Source: JABGQS01 sp963666505
GTDB lineage: Bacteria; Bacillota; Clostridia; Christensenellales; SZUA-584
NCBI GenBank assembly: GCA_963666505.2
Contig: CAXXXL010000005.1
Location: 121,860-185,859 of the forward strand
Reading direction: 5' to 3'
DNA length: 64,000 bases
The notes under the pieces were generated by a model, which had not been told where the DNA came from, searched no databases, and saw nothing but the letters and a program-made list of their open reading frames with translations. The position numbers were made by a program, and so were the translations under genes. Within the stretch, counting starts at the first letter, position 1; each line of letters begins with the position of its first letter. Shown here in pieces: positions 24,815-33,684 of the stretch.

Positions 24815-27450
24815 CTTCTTTTCCATGTCTTTCTTATAACGGCTTTTACAAGTTTTGTCAACTCGCTTACCGGAATTATTGCGAAGGATGCCGCCGCAAC
24901 CATCAACCATTGCTCGGCGTTGAGAGGCACAGTCTTAAAGAAAACACCAACAGACGGCACCAGCACGACTATAATCGCAAGCGCTGCAGAAAATATGAAC
25001 GCAAGATGCATCCACTTATTCTTAAAGAAGCTGCGGAGTATAGATTGCTGCGAAGAGCGTATGTTAAAAACGTGGAATAGCTGAACAAGGCCAAGTGTAA
25101 CGAAAGCCATCGTCATGGACACTTCCGGACTGCCGAACTTCCACAGAGAGAAGAAGTATATCCCCAGTGTCAGCGCAGCCATCACACTTCCAAAGGAAAG
25201 CAGTCCGAAAGCCATGCCGCCCGAAAAGAAGCCCTTGCTTGAATCACGTGGAGGCTGCTTCATGATTCCTTCCGGTGCAGGCTCCATACCAAGAGCAAGC
25301 GCAGGGAAGGTGTCTGTAACAAGATTTACCCACAGTATCTGTACTGGCTGTAGGATGGCCACGCCCAGCATAGTGCCGATAAACAGCACAAGCACCTCTG
25401 AAAGATTGGCCGAGAGAAGGAACTGTACAGCTTTTTTGATATTTCGGTATATACGCCTTCCTTCCTTCACTGCCTTGACAATAGTCGCAAAGTTATCATC
25501 CGTCAGCACCATGTCGGCGGCGTTCTTGGAGACTTCTGTGCCCGTGATGCCCATGCCGACTCCTATGTCCGCAGTTTTAAGCGCAGGTGCGTCGTTTACC
25601 CCGTCGCCCGTCATGGCAACGATATTACCCTGCTGCTGGAACATATCGACTATGCGCACCTTATGTTCTGGCGCTACCCGTGCATAGACACATATGGCGT
25701 TTATGTTTTTGTATAGTTCTTGGTCGTCCATTTTATCGAGCTCTGAGCCTGTTATTGCCTTTTTGTTTTCGGTTAGTATGCCAAGCTGCTGCGCTATGGC
25801 AACGGCGGTTGTTTTATGGTCGCCGGTTATCATCACAGGCATCATACCTGCGCTCCTGCATTCGTCCACAGCAAGCTTTACTTCCTGCCTTGGAGGGTCC
25901 ATCATTCCGGCAAGGCCTATGAAAACAAGGTCTTCCTCCAGCCTGTCCGGCGAAGAAGGCACGTTGCCGAGCGGCTTATAAGCTGCTGCAAGAACACGCA
26001 GCGCCTTTGAAGCGAACTGTTCGTTCTGTTTAAGTATGCTGTTCTTTTTTAATTCACCCAGCTTTTCGATTTTGCCGCCGGTGCTTATTCTGGTACATCG
26101 TGCTAAAAGCTCGTCGGGAGCGCCCTTTACGAAAAGTACAGGATTCGATTCCCCGTTGACAGTGCTCATCAGCTTTCTCTGCGAGTCGAACGGTATCTCA
26201 AACACCCTCGGCAGGGATGTAAGCGTTTTCTCCTTGTCTATATTGTTAGCTGCGAACTTATAAAGCGCAGTCTCTGTTGGGTCTCCAAGCAGTTTTGCGC
26301 TGCCGTCTTCCTGAGCTTCCCGTGAGTCGTTACACAAAAGGAACGCCCGGCATAACAAATCGAGCTCTTCAGCCTTGCTTTCGCTGCCAGTCTGGAATTC
26401 TTCATCGTTATAGAAGCTGTGCAGAACGCTCATCCGGTTCTGAGTCAGCGTTCCGGTCTTGTCAGAGCATATCACGTTGGTGCAGCCAAGTGTTTCTACC
26501 GCAGGAAGCTTCCTTATTATTGCCCCGTTTTTCGACATTTTCTGCACGCCTATCGTAAGCTGAAGCGTGACAACGGTTGCAAGCCCTTCGGGGATCGCCG
26601 CAACTGCAAGGCTGACGGCAACGAGGAACATATAAAGAAGGTCTTTTCCGGTCAGCCAGCCGATGGTGAAAACAATGGCTGCTACTATTAAAACTGCTAT
26701 AGAGAGGATTTTTGAGAGCGAGTTCATGCGCTTTTGCAGCGGCGTTTCGCCCTGCTTGGCAGCGCTGAGAGCCTTGGCAATGCCACCAATCTGCGTGTCC
26801 ATGCTGGTGGCGATTACGATACCACTTGCTCTGCCGTATGTAACGCTGGTGCCCGAATATGCCATATTTTTTCTCTCCGCAAGCGGCGTGTCCTGCGGCA
26901 GCAGAAGATTCTTGTCCTTTTCCACCGGCACGGATTCTCCAGTAAGTGCAGATTCGTCTATCTTAAGCGAAGCGGTCGAAACAAGGCGCATATCCGCAGG
27001 CACAAAATCGCCCGCCTCAAGCATAACCAAATCTCCGACGACCAGGCTGGAAGCGGCGACAGACATCATCTCACCGTCCCGTATTACGTTACCATTTGGT
27101 GCGGACATCTTCTTGAGCGCATCAAGGGCGGCCTCGGCTTTAGATTCCTGGATGGTGCCCATCACAGCGTTGAGTATGATAACTGCAAATATTATAATAG
27201 CGTCAGACGGCCCTTCGCCGACAATAGCGCTTACTATTCCGGCGACAAGAAGAACTATTATCATAAGGTTCTTAAACTGGCTTATAATAATTGAAAAAAG
27301 GGTTTTTTTATGTCCTTCCGCCAGCTTGTTTTCACCGTTTTCCGCCAGCCTTTTTTCTGCATCGGCCTGCGAAAGCCCTTCTTTGGCAGTCGAAAAACTG
27401 TTGTAAACCTGTTTTAATTCCTGGCTGTGAGGTGTCCTCGTTTCCTGCAT
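24811..27450 (-). CDS. Calcium-type (P2A) cation-transporting P-type ATPase
   Basis: An approximately 879-residue ion pump. TGES (actuator), CSDKTGTLT with the phosphorylated Asp near residue 330, KGAPDELL (nucleotide site) and GDGVNDAPAL are all present. The membrane motifs AVAAIPEGL (helix 4) and WVNLVTDTFPALALG (helix 6) are those of calcium pumps of the SERCA/PMCA type, so calcium export is the likely role. I start at ATG 27450, nine bases after GGAG. Two upstream codons (TTG 27465, ATG 27456) are in frame, but the GGAG overlaps or crowds them. It is first in a minus-strand unit with the aldolase and PHP genes. Confidence 0.93.
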   Translation of the reverse strand: MQETRTPHSQELKQVYNSFSTAKEGLSQADAEKRLAENGENKLAEGHKKTLFSIIISQFKNLMIIVLLVAGIVSAIVGEGPSDAIIIFAVIILNAVMGTIQESKAEAALDALKKMSAPNGNVIRDGEMMSVAASSLVVGDLVMLEAGDFVPADMRLVSTASLKIDESALTGESVPVEKDKNLLLPQDTPLAERKNMAYSGTSVTYGRASGIVIATSMDTQIGGIAKALSAAKQGETPLQKRMNSLSKILSIAVLIVAAIVFTIGWLTGKDLLYMFLVAVSLAVAAIPEGLATVVTLQLTIGVQKMSKNGAIIRKLPAVETLGCTNVICSDKTGTLTQNRMSVLHSFYNDEEFQTGSESKAEELDLLCRAFLLCNDSREAQEDGSAKLLGDPTETALYKFAANNIDKEKTLTSLPRVFEIPFDSQRKLMSTVNGESNPVLFVKGAPDELLARCTRISTGGKIEKLGELKKNSILKQNEQFASKALRVLAAAYKPLGNVPSSPDRLEEDLVFIGLAGMMDPPRQEVKLAVDECRSAGMMPVMITGDHKTTAVAIAQQLGILTENKKAITGSELDKMDDQELYKNINAICVYARVAPEHKVRIVDMFQQQGNIVAMTGDGVNDAPALKTADIGVGMGITGTEVSKNAADMVLTDDNFATIVKAVKEGRRIYRNIKKAVQFLLSANLSEVLVLFIGTMLGVAILQPVQILWVNLVTDTFPALALGMEPAPEGIMKQPPRDSSKGFFSGGMAFGLLSFGSVMAALTLGIYFFSLWKFGSPEVSMTMAFVTLGLVQLFHVFNIRSSQQSILRSFFKNKWMHLAFIFSAALAIIVVLVPSVGVFFKTVPLNAEQWLMVAAASFAIIPVSELTKLVKAVIRKTWKRR

Positions 27451-27666
27451 ATACATTTTCTCCAAACTGACTGCTAGAAATTTCTTCCTTAATATAATAT
27501 ACGATAACTAATTTTAAATGACCGGCAATTGGGTGTCAAGAAAAGACTGCCAGCATACTGAATTTAATCTGAAATGCGGGACGATGCAATATTCGTTGTT
27601 GCGAAAAACGCGGATTCGTCGTATAATGTACAATCTTGACGGCTATACCAGTGGGTACGATAGTTG

Positions 27667-27695
27667 TTGACAACGTTTAGCGACTTAAATATAAT
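27667..27695 (+). promoter_or_regulatory. Consensus sigma-70 promoter of the rpmH operon
   Basis: TTGACA (27667-27672) and TATAAT (27690-27695) with a 17-base spacer match the full bacterial consensus. A further TATAAT occurs near 27620. In the rest of the 307-base gap (27451-27757) between the P-ATPase and rpmH I see no DnaA box of the form TTATCCACA and no gene. Confidence 0.9.
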
Positions 27696-27757
27696 GTATC
27701 TGTCTGACTATACAAATTCGGCCGCTTGTCGGCTTATAATAGAAAGAGGAAATACTC

Positions 27758-27892
27758 ATGAAGATGACTTTTCAGCCAAAGAAGAGGCAGCGCAAGAAAG
27801 AACACGGCTTCAGAAAAAGAATGAAGACAAGAGCAGGAAGGAACGTTTTAAAGCGTAGACGCTCCAGAGGAAGAAAGCAGCTTTCTGCATAA
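27758..27892 (+). CDS. rpmH: 50S ribosomal protein L34
   Basis: A 44-residue, highly basic protein: MKMTFQPKKRQRKKEHGFRK, then RMKTRAGRNVLKRRRSRGRK. This is the universal L34 pattern. GAAAGAGGA precedes the start. It is first in the usual rpmH-rnpA-yidD-yidC-jag cluster. In most Bacteria dnaA lies just upstream in the opposite direction; here a calcium-type ATPase takes that place. Confidence 0.98.
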   Translation: MKMTFQPKKRQRKKEHGFRKRMKTRAGRNVLKRRRSRGRKQLSA

Positions 27893-27977
27893 AGGTAATA
27901 ATTAGCCGGCTGTGATCGGCATTTTTGCCTGTTTACCGGGTTCCCTGGCAAAGCTCTGGCTTAGTTGGGGGTTGTAG

Positions 27978-28334
27978 ATGGAAGGTATTTTGAGGAGTGA
28001 ATATTCGCTTAGGCGCAACAAAGAGTTTCGGTACGTATACAGAAGAGGCAAATCTGTTTCCGACAAGTATTTTGTGCTTATATATGTCAACACCAAAACA
28101 CCTCATCTAAAGGTGGGTTTTTCGGTATCGAAAAAAGTCGGCAATGCCGTGCTTCGGAACCTGATTAAAAGACGTATGAGAGAAGCGTTCTTTTCAATGC
28201 TAAGTGATGTTTCGCAAAAAAGTCTGATGGTGTTTATCCCAAGGCAGGGTGCGCAAAGCCTAAGCTACCGGGAGATACTGTCGTCCATGAAACGGCTGCT
28301 CAAAAGAGCGGGACTTTTGGAGAACGTAAAATGA
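27978..28334 (+). CDS. rnpA: Ribonuclease P protein component
   Basis: A 118-residue basic protein that helps the RNase P RNA bind precursor tRNA. The RNR-type segment KVGNAVLRNLIKRRMREAF is the family signature, here with Leu at the middle position of R-N-x, and the opening LRRNKEFRYVYRRGKS is also typical. It starts 85 bases after rpmH and overlaps yidD by four bases (ATGA). The catalytic RNA gene (rnpB) is not in this window. Confidence 0.96.
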   Translation: MEGILRSEYSLRRNKEFRYVYRRGKSVSDKYFVLIYVNTKTPHLKVGFSVSKKVGNAVLRNLIKRRMREAFFSMLSDVSQKSLMVFIPRQGAQSLSYREILSSMKRLLKRAGLLENVK

Positions 28335-28540
28335 AACATGTGCTCAAGGCGATAATCTGGTTCTACCAAAAGGCGATTTCACCTTACACGAGAAGCTCGT
28401 GTCGGTTTACACCGACATGTTCGGAATATGCTATACAGGCTCTGGAGAAGCACGGTGCTCTTAAAGGCACGGCGCTTAGCGTCTGGAGGGTGCTTCGATG
28501 CAACCCTTTCGGAAAGGGCGGCTACGACCCTGTTCCATAA
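28331..28540 (+). CDS. yidD: Membrane protein insertion efficiency factor YidD
   Basis: A 69-residue protein with the complete family pattern: FYQKAISPYT, SCRFTPTCSEYAIQALEKHG, and CNPFGKGGYDPVP at the end. It is thought to help YidC insert membrane proteins. Its ATGA overlap with rnpA and its place just before yidC are the standard arrangement. Confidence 0.97.
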   Translation: MKHVLKAIIWFYQKAISPYTRSSCRFTPTCSEYAIQALEKHGALKGTALSVWRVLRCNPFGKGGYDPVP

Positions 28541-28624
28541 GTATGTTCCTTTTTAGCGGGATTCTTTCCAAGGCCGGTAAATGAGCTTGAAAAAAGAACC
28601 GCTTAAGAAACGGAGGAGTAATTA

Positions 28625-29566
28625 TTGGAATTTCTAAGTAATAATTTTATTTCAGAATTCTTTGTCATCGTATTAAAATGGGTTTTCAGTTTTGTTCAGA
28701 ACTATTCTGTGGCCATTATAATCGTAACGATTGCGATAAGGGTTCTCATACTGCCGCTCGACCTGCGGCAGAAAAAGAGTACGAGAAAGATGGCGCTGAT
28801 TCAGCCAAAGCTCGAATCACTCAAGAAAAGATATGCAAACAATCCGCAGCAGCTTCAGAAGAAACAAAAAGAACTGTATGCAAAAGAAGGTGTTAAGCCT
28901 CTTGCGGGATGTCTGCCGATGCTTATAACCATGCCTATATTCTTTGCTTTTTTTGGCGCCATGAGGGCGCTTGCGGCAGAGCAGACGGTGTCGTTCATAC
29001 TCAACGCCCAGAACATGGGGGCAGCGGCTTACGATCTTCCGAGCTGGCTTTGGGTGCATAACTTCTGGCAGCCGGATTCCGGTCTTTCAGACATACTGCC
29101 GGCAGGGCAGAAGTTTGTGGAATTCCTGCAGCAAAACTCTTCATATATTAACCCGCAGTCGTTGCATATGCTTCAGAATACCGGGCTTGTAAGCTTTGAT
29201 GCCACGGCGGGACTTCAGGCAACGTCAGTATATGACGGGCTGGTTGCTAATATACTCAACGCCAACAGCCTGTCTGGCTTTAAAAACGGATGGTTCATAC
29301 TCCCTATACTTGCCGGCGCAACGCTGTTCCTGCAGCAGAAGATTTCGATGGGGCAGAACCCAACGCAGCAGGGCGGACAGGGAAAGATAATGATGTATTT
29401 CTTCCCTCTATTCTCTATATACATTTGCGTGATATCAAACGCAGCGTTCTCAGTTTACTGGCTGTTTGCAAATATCTATGCACTGGCGCAGTTGCTCGTA
29501 TTGAACCTCATTTACAAGAAACATGATGAGAAAGCCAAGGAAGGCTTAATCAAGGAGGAGAGCTAA
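28625..29566 (+). CDS. yidC: Membrane protein insertase YidC
   Basis: A 313-residue polytopic protein of the Oxa1/YidC family, the short Gram-positive form without the large external domain. The positively charged hairpin after helix 1 (DLRQKKSTRKMALIQPKLES) and LAGCLPMLITMPIFFAFFGAMR are typical. It has no lipobox, unlike SpoIIIJ of Bacillus. An extra loop of about 80 residues lies outside between helices 2 and 3. The start is TTG after a strong GGAGGAG, and jag begins one base after its stop. Confidence 0.95.
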   Translation: MEFLSNNFISEFFVIVLKWVFSFVQNYSVAIIIVTIAIRVLILPLDLRQKKSTRKMALIQPKLESLKKRYANNPQQLQKKQKELYAKEGVKPLAGCLPMLITMPIFFAFFGAMRALAAEQTVSFILNAQNMGAAAYDLPSWLWVHNFWQPDSGLSDILPAGQKFVEFLQQNSSYINPQSLHMLQNTGLVSFDATAGLQATSVYDGLVANILNANSLSGFKNGWFILPILAGATLFLQQKISMGQNPTQQGGQGKIMMYFFPLFSIYICVISNAAFSVYWLFANIYALAQLLVLNLIYKKHDEKAKEGLIKEES

Positions 29567-30385
29567 TTGGATTTTATAGAGTGCAAAGGCAAGACGGTCG
29601 ATGAAGCTGTTTTCAGCGGCTTGCTGAAAATGGACCTGTCGATAGATGAAGTTAAAATAGAGATACTTGACGAGGGCGGCTCGCTTTTCAAAAGCGCAAA
29701 GGTAAGGCTGACTAAGAAACCCGAATCTTCCGTCGCAGAACACATTGCGGAATCTATAAGCAGCGACGATTCATACAAGGCAAAAGAGCATTCATACAAA
29801 GCAAAAGAGCATTCATCAAGGCAGAGCTATCAGAAAAGCCAAAGGCCGAGGCACGATTCAAGACCCCAGAAACAGACATACGAAAGGGATGTGGAAGTCG
29901 GAGAGCCTCAGAACGAAGCGGAAGCTTTTCTGCACGGCATATTCACCAGAGCGGGAATAAAGGTGGCGCTAAAATCTGATACCGAAGAAGGCATACTAAA
30001 GATAGACATGTCTGGAAGAAACATGGGCATGCTCATCGGCAGGCGTGGGGAGACTCTTGATGCACTGCAGTATTTGACCAGTCTCGTTCTCAACAACGGC
30101 AAGGAAGAGTACACAAAGGTTATGCTCGATACCGAAGACTACCGTAAAAAACGTGAGGATACGCTCAGAAGGCTGGCAAAACGCCTTGCGGACAAGGTTC
30201 AGAAATCCGGCAAGCGTGTTGTTCTTGAACCGATGAACCCATACGAGAGGCGTATACTGCACTCGACTCTTCAAGACTTTAAAGATGTATACACCTACAG
30301 TGAGGGAGAAGACCCATATAGAAGCGTGGTCGTATCTCTTAAAGACGAAGAATCTGAAGCGAGACAACAGGATAATAGCAGATAA
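29567..30385 (+). CDS. jag: Jag/KhpB RNA-binding protein
   Basis: A 272-residue protein with the three Jag parts. The Jag_N domain (about 1-52, starting DFIECKGKTVDEAV) is followed by a charged linker, a KH domain (about 125-190, with MGMLIGRRGETLDALQYL), and an R3H domain (about 205-262, with NPYERRILHSTLQ). It binds RNA in the cytosol and acts with KhpA in cell-wall and division control. The start is TTG and abuts the yidC stop. A 21-base tandem repeat in the linker doubles the peptide SYKAKEH. Confidence 0.95.
   Translation: MDFIECKGKTVDEAVFSGLLKMDLSIDEVKIEILDEGGSLFKSAKVRLTKKPESSVAEHIAESISSDDSYKAKEHSYKAKEHSSRQSYQKSQRPRHDSRPQKQTYERDVEVGEPQNEAEAFLHGIFTRAGIKVALKSDTEEGILKIDMSGRNMGMLIGRRGETLDALQYLTSLVLNNGKEEYTKVMLDTEDYRKKREDTLRRLAKRLADKVQKSGKRVVLEPMNPYERRILHSTLQDFKDVYTYSEGEDPYRSVVVSLKDEESEARQQDNSR
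29771..29812 (+). repeat. 21-bp direct repeat in the jag linker
   Basis: Two adjacent copies (29771-29791 and 29792-29812) differ at one base and encode SYKAKEH twice, in frame. Confidence 0.95.
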
Positions 30386-30396
30386 AAAGAAATTAT

Positions 30397-30431
30397 AAAA
30401 CACCGCTTCATTGCAGGCGGTGTTTTTTTTA
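30397..30431. terminator. Bidirectional terminator between jag and the acetyltransferase
   Basis: AAAACACCGC (30397-30406) pairs with GCGGTGTTTT (30417-30426) and a run of eight T follows on the plus strand. Confidence 0.9.
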
Positions 30432-30448
30432 TGTATATAGTGGTTTTT

Positions 30449-30937
30449 TTAATTATAACTATTTTCAATCATACTTATGATCTTAGCACACTTTGCCTTC
30501 ATAGGCACATATATTATTCCATTGGTCGTTGTTAAGGAATCTGTGTCGTCAAAACCAACAGCATGATAGAAATCCTTAGCGTACGGTGAAGAGTTCACTG
30601 TAATATCTGTCTTTGGGACAACATCCGATAGAGCTTCACAAACCAGTCTTTTTGAAATTCCCTGCCGATGGAAGTTTTTGTGTACGAACAGCATACAGAT
30701 ATGACATTCGTTTTTCATCGCAATAACGCCTACTATGCCGGAGCCGGCGTTACACACCCAGAACTTAAGCTCACCTTTATTTATTCCATTTTGAATGTTT
30801 CCCTTTTCTATGAACTCAAGAAAAGTGTTTGTGCCCTCGTCCGAATAGTCTGGTGACTCGAACCGCAGAAACACGCTTCGTATAAGCTCCAGAGTTTCTT
30901 CAAGCTCGTCCGGTCTCATACAGCGGACGTCATACAT
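30449..30937 (-). CDS. GNAT family N-acetyltransferase
   Basis: A 162-residue single-domain acetyltransferase. MLFVHKNFHRQGISKRLV is motif A with the acetyl-CoA loop R-Q-G-I-S-K, and SPYAKDFYHAVGF is motif B. It lies two bases after pepF on the same strand, the last gene of a four-gene unit (dnaD-like, dnaI-like, pepF, this gene). The acceptor is unknown. Confidence 0.88.
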   Translation of the reverse strand: MYDVRCMRPDELEETLELIRSVFLRFESPDYSDEGTNTFLEFIEKGNIQNGINKGELKFWVCNAGSGIVGVIAMKNECHICMLFVHKNFHRQGISKRLVCEALSDVVPKTDITVNSSPYAKDFYHAVGFDDTDSLTTTNGIIYVPMKAKCAKIISMIENSYN

Positions 30938-30939
30938 AG

Positions 30940-32721
30940 CTAAACCCCCATGGTTTTTTTAAACTCTTCAAGTATTTGCGAAAAAGTGCGCATGCAGTTT
31001 TCTATCGGGTCGCCGTCGATGAAATCAACTCCCGCTTTTTTAAGAAGCTCCAGCGGATAGTCGCTGCCGCCGCTCTTCAAGAATTCCTTATATGCCTCCA
31101 GCACGCCTTCTTTGCGCTGGTATATACCTGTTGCTATCATTACAGCGGCAGAAAACCCGGTAGCATACTTGTAAACGTAGAAAGCGTTGTAGAAATGAGG
31201 TATGCGTGCCCACTCAAGTGCGATAGTATCATCCGTGTTGATGCTGTCGCCATAGTAATCACGGTTGAGCTGCGCATACTTTTCTGAAAGAGTCTGCTGA
31301 GTTAGAGGCTGGCCGGATTCACACATTTCATGAGCAATCTTTTCGAACTGCGCAAACATCGTCTGCCTCAGCACGGTGGTGCGGAACTGGTCGAGATAAT
31401 GGTTGAGCACATACTTTTTAAGGTTGCCGGAAGTGTTGTCAAGAAGGTGCATCGTCAGCAGTATCTCGTTTACTGTTGAAGCAACTTCGGCAACAAATAT
31501 GGTATAGCCTGCTGTTGGATAAGGCTGGTTTTCCTCGGAATAGTATGAGTGCAGCGCATGCCCGAGCTCGTGTGCAATCGTGAACACGCTGTCAAGGTCG
31601 CTCCTGTGGTTTAGTAGAACATACGGATGAGTACCGTAAGGCCCCCAAGAATAAGCGCCGCTTGTTTTGCCTTCGCTTTCGAATACATCTATCCATCCTT
31701 CGCTTTTTGCACGCTGAAGCAGCCCCAAGTACTCTTCTCCCATCGGTTCAAGCGCTTCAATAACCATATCCACAGCCTGCTCGAAGGTGTACTTGTCGTC
31801 GGTGTCTTCTACCAGAGGTGTATATATATCATACATAGCGATATCTTCAAGGCCGAGTATCCTGCGCCTTGTGTCCACATATTCGTGCATAGTGCCAAGG
31901 TTGTCGTGGACGACGTTTAAAAGCTTTTCGTAAAGCGCCGGCGGCACATTGTCTGCAAATAACGCTTTTTCCAGCGAATTTTCATATCCTCTTACCTTAG
32001 CGTAGAAAACGTCTTTTTTAACGCTGGTGGAATAAGCGGCAGCTATGGTGTTTATGCTGCCGCGAAAGCTCTTATAAAAAGTCTCGTATGCGTCCTTGCG
32101 TACCTGTCTGTCCTTGTCCTGCATAAGCGCTATGAACTTAGCGTGGCTCAGTTCAACTTCTTCACCGCCCTTATTAACTGTGCCGAACTTTAAGTCCACA
32201 TTGTTGAGCATCGTGAATATATCTTTTGCGCCAGAAGCAAAGTCTGCGCTCATAGAGAGTATTTTCTCTTCGCTTTCGCCAAGGACGTGCTTCTTTTTGC
32301 GTATTAGGTTCCTTATCATAAATGCATAGTCAGCAAGCGCTTTTTCTTCTTTAATGAAACCTTCAAGAGTGGTTTTGGTTTCTTTAAGCAAAGTCGGTGC
32401 AACGAAGGAAGCTTCTCCTGAAACCGCAACGTAGAGCGACATAGCCCTGTCCGTCATAGCCTGATACTTAGAGTTCGAGTTGTCTTCGTCACGGCGCATT
32501 TTGGCATATACAAAAAGGCGCTCGCACAACAGCGACGCTTCATCCAGTTTTTTGAGTGCCGCTGCAAGGCTGGCTGCACTGCTTGTCAGCCCTTTTTTTA
32601 ATCCGCTCAGCGTTGGCATGATGCCCTGAAGCTTTTTAAAATCTTCTTCCCATGCTTCGTCGGTTTTGTATATGTCCTCAAGACGCCATTTATACTTCTG
32701 TTCAATTTTGTTTCTTTTCAT
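30940..32721 (-). CDS. pepF: Oligoendopeptidase F (M3B metallopeptidase)
   Basis: A 593-residue zinc peptidase that degrades oligopeptides in the cytosol. The HELGH motif (about 384-388) with SYYSEENQP after it holds the zinc and catalytic Glu, and the N-terminal helical lobe begins YKWRLEDIYKTDEAW. Full length for PepF. The start ATG 32721 (MKRNKIEQ) follows GGAGG; 11 further in-frame codons upstream are unlikely to be used. It sits between the DnaI-like gene (33 bases) and an acetyltransferase (2 bases). Confidence 0.95.
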   Translation of the reverse strand: MKRNKIEQKYKWRLEDIYKTDEAWEEDFKKLQGIMPTLSGLKKGLTSSAASLAAALKKLDEASLLCERLFVYAKMRRDEDNSNSKYQAMTDRAMSLYVAVSGEASFVAPTLLKETKTTLEGFIKEEKALADYAFMIRNLIRKKKHVLGESEEKILSMSADFASGAKDIFTMLNNVDLKFGTVNKGGEEVELSHAKFIALMQDKDRQVRKDAYETFYKSFRGSINTIAAAYSTSVKKDVFYAKVRGYENSLEKALFADNVPPALYEKLLNVVHDNLGTMHEYVDTRRRILGLEDIAMYDIYTPLVEDTDDKYTFEQAVDMVIEALEPMGEEYLGLLQRAKSEGWIDVFESEGKTSGAYSWGPYGTHPYVLLNHRSDLDSVFTIAHELGHALHSYYSEENQPYPTAGYTIFVAEVASTVNEILLTMHLLDNTSGNLKKYVLNHYLDQFRTTVLRQTMFAQFEKIAHEMCESGQPLTQQTLSEKYAQLNRDYYGDSINTDDTIALEWARIPHFYNAFYVYKYATGFSAAVMIATGIYQRKEGVLEAYKEFLKSGGSDYPLELLKKAGVDFIDGDPIENCMRTFSQILEEFKKTMGV

Positions 32722-32754
32722 TATTCCTCCGGTTTTACTGATAATAATATTCAT

Positions 32755-33684
32755 TTATCTGGTTCTAATGTCTTTCCCCATAAATTCAATTTTTGCTGAT
32801 GTGTTTTTATCAAGTATTCTAGATGCGATCCTCTTTCCATATCTTTCTTCTAGCTCATCGTAATTTAGATTTGTAACGATAATAGTGTGAAGACCTTCTG
32901 AAGTCCTTTCGTTTATCAAATCAAAAAAATACTCTATTGTTACGTTTCGGGTCATTGGTTCCGTTCCCACGTCGTCGATTACAAGAAGCGGAACCTCGAA
33001 TATCGGTGTAAGGTCTACCGGCTCGCCCAGCCTGTCGCCGTGGAACAGCGAAAACAAACGGTATGCTGTATAAAATGCTGCCATATGCCCATGTTCGATA
33101 ACTCGTCGCATAATACACTTTGAAATATAGGTTTTTCCTAGTCCTGTTGAACCAAAAAGAAGAAGCATTGGTTTACACTTTGGAAAATTATTAGCATATT
33201 TTTCTGTTAACTTTTTATATGATATCATATAGTCTTTCTGTGATTTTCCGTTATCTAAAGGGCTATCATCAAAGAGTTCTATATTAAACAATTCAAAGCT
33301 CACTTCTTTATCAGCTAATTTTGCATTATCAAGCTTGTCTTCAAGCATTCTTTTTTTAAAACAGGTGCACCTTCTTGTGTTGTCAAGCGTTCCGGTGTCT
33401 CGGCAGGCTTTGCAAGAATATATGGGATCGAGGTAGTCGGCAGGATAGCCGGCGCCCAAAAGCAGCAGGTTCTTTTTCTCCCTAAGATGCCGTATCTCTT
33501 CTATATCGGCGCTGCCGCCGTCGATAGCATGCGCTATCATGTTGAGCTGAAGCTCGTCTTTGCGGCTGTCTATCTGCTCTATCTCCGGTACTGCAGAGTA
33601 AACCTGACGCCGCCTTCTTTCAAGCTCCGCCTGGTTTTTGCGCCTTATTGCGCTATACTGTGTCAAAACATCCGATATGCTCAA
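32755..33684 (-). CDS. DnaI/DnaC-type helicase loader ATPase
   Basis: A 309-residue AAA+ ATPase. LFGSTGLGKTYISKCIM is the Walker A motif, LLVIDDVGTEP the Walker B, and NRIASRILD-like residues near the end supply the sensor region. A cysteine group in the first third (CKACRDTG...CTCFKKR) resembles the zinc-binding domain of DnaI. It should load the replicative helicase with the DnaD-like protein encoded just upstream, the start overlapping that gene's stop by four bases. IstB transposition proteins share this fold, but no transposase is nearby. Confidence 0.92.
   Translation of the reverse strand: MSISDVLTQYSAIRRKNQAELERRRRQVYSAVPEIEQIDSRKDELQLNMIAHAIDGGSADIEEIRHLREKKNLLLLGAGYPADYLDPIYSCKACRDTGTLDNTRRCTCFKKRMLEDKLDNAKLADKEVSFELFNIELFDDSPLDNGKSQKDYMISYKKLTEKYANNFPKCKPMLLLFGSTGLGKTYISKCIMRRVIEHGHMAAFYTAYRLFSLFHGDRLGEPVDLTPIFEVPLLVIDDVGTEPMTRNVTIEYFFDLINERTSEGLHTIIVTNLNYDELEERYGKRIASRILDKNTSAKIEFMGKDIRTR

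Noticed and set aside
27451..27757. Replication origin next to rpmH
   Set aside because: No clear DnaA boxes and no dnaA; only promoter elements were found.
28625..29566. YidC as a lipoprotein of the SpoIIIJ kind
   Set aside because: No lipobox cysteine near the N-terminus.
32755..33684. IstB-type transposition helper instead of a helicase loader
   Set aside because: It overlaps a DnaD-like gene, has the DnaI-like cysteine region, and no transposase or terminal repeats are near.
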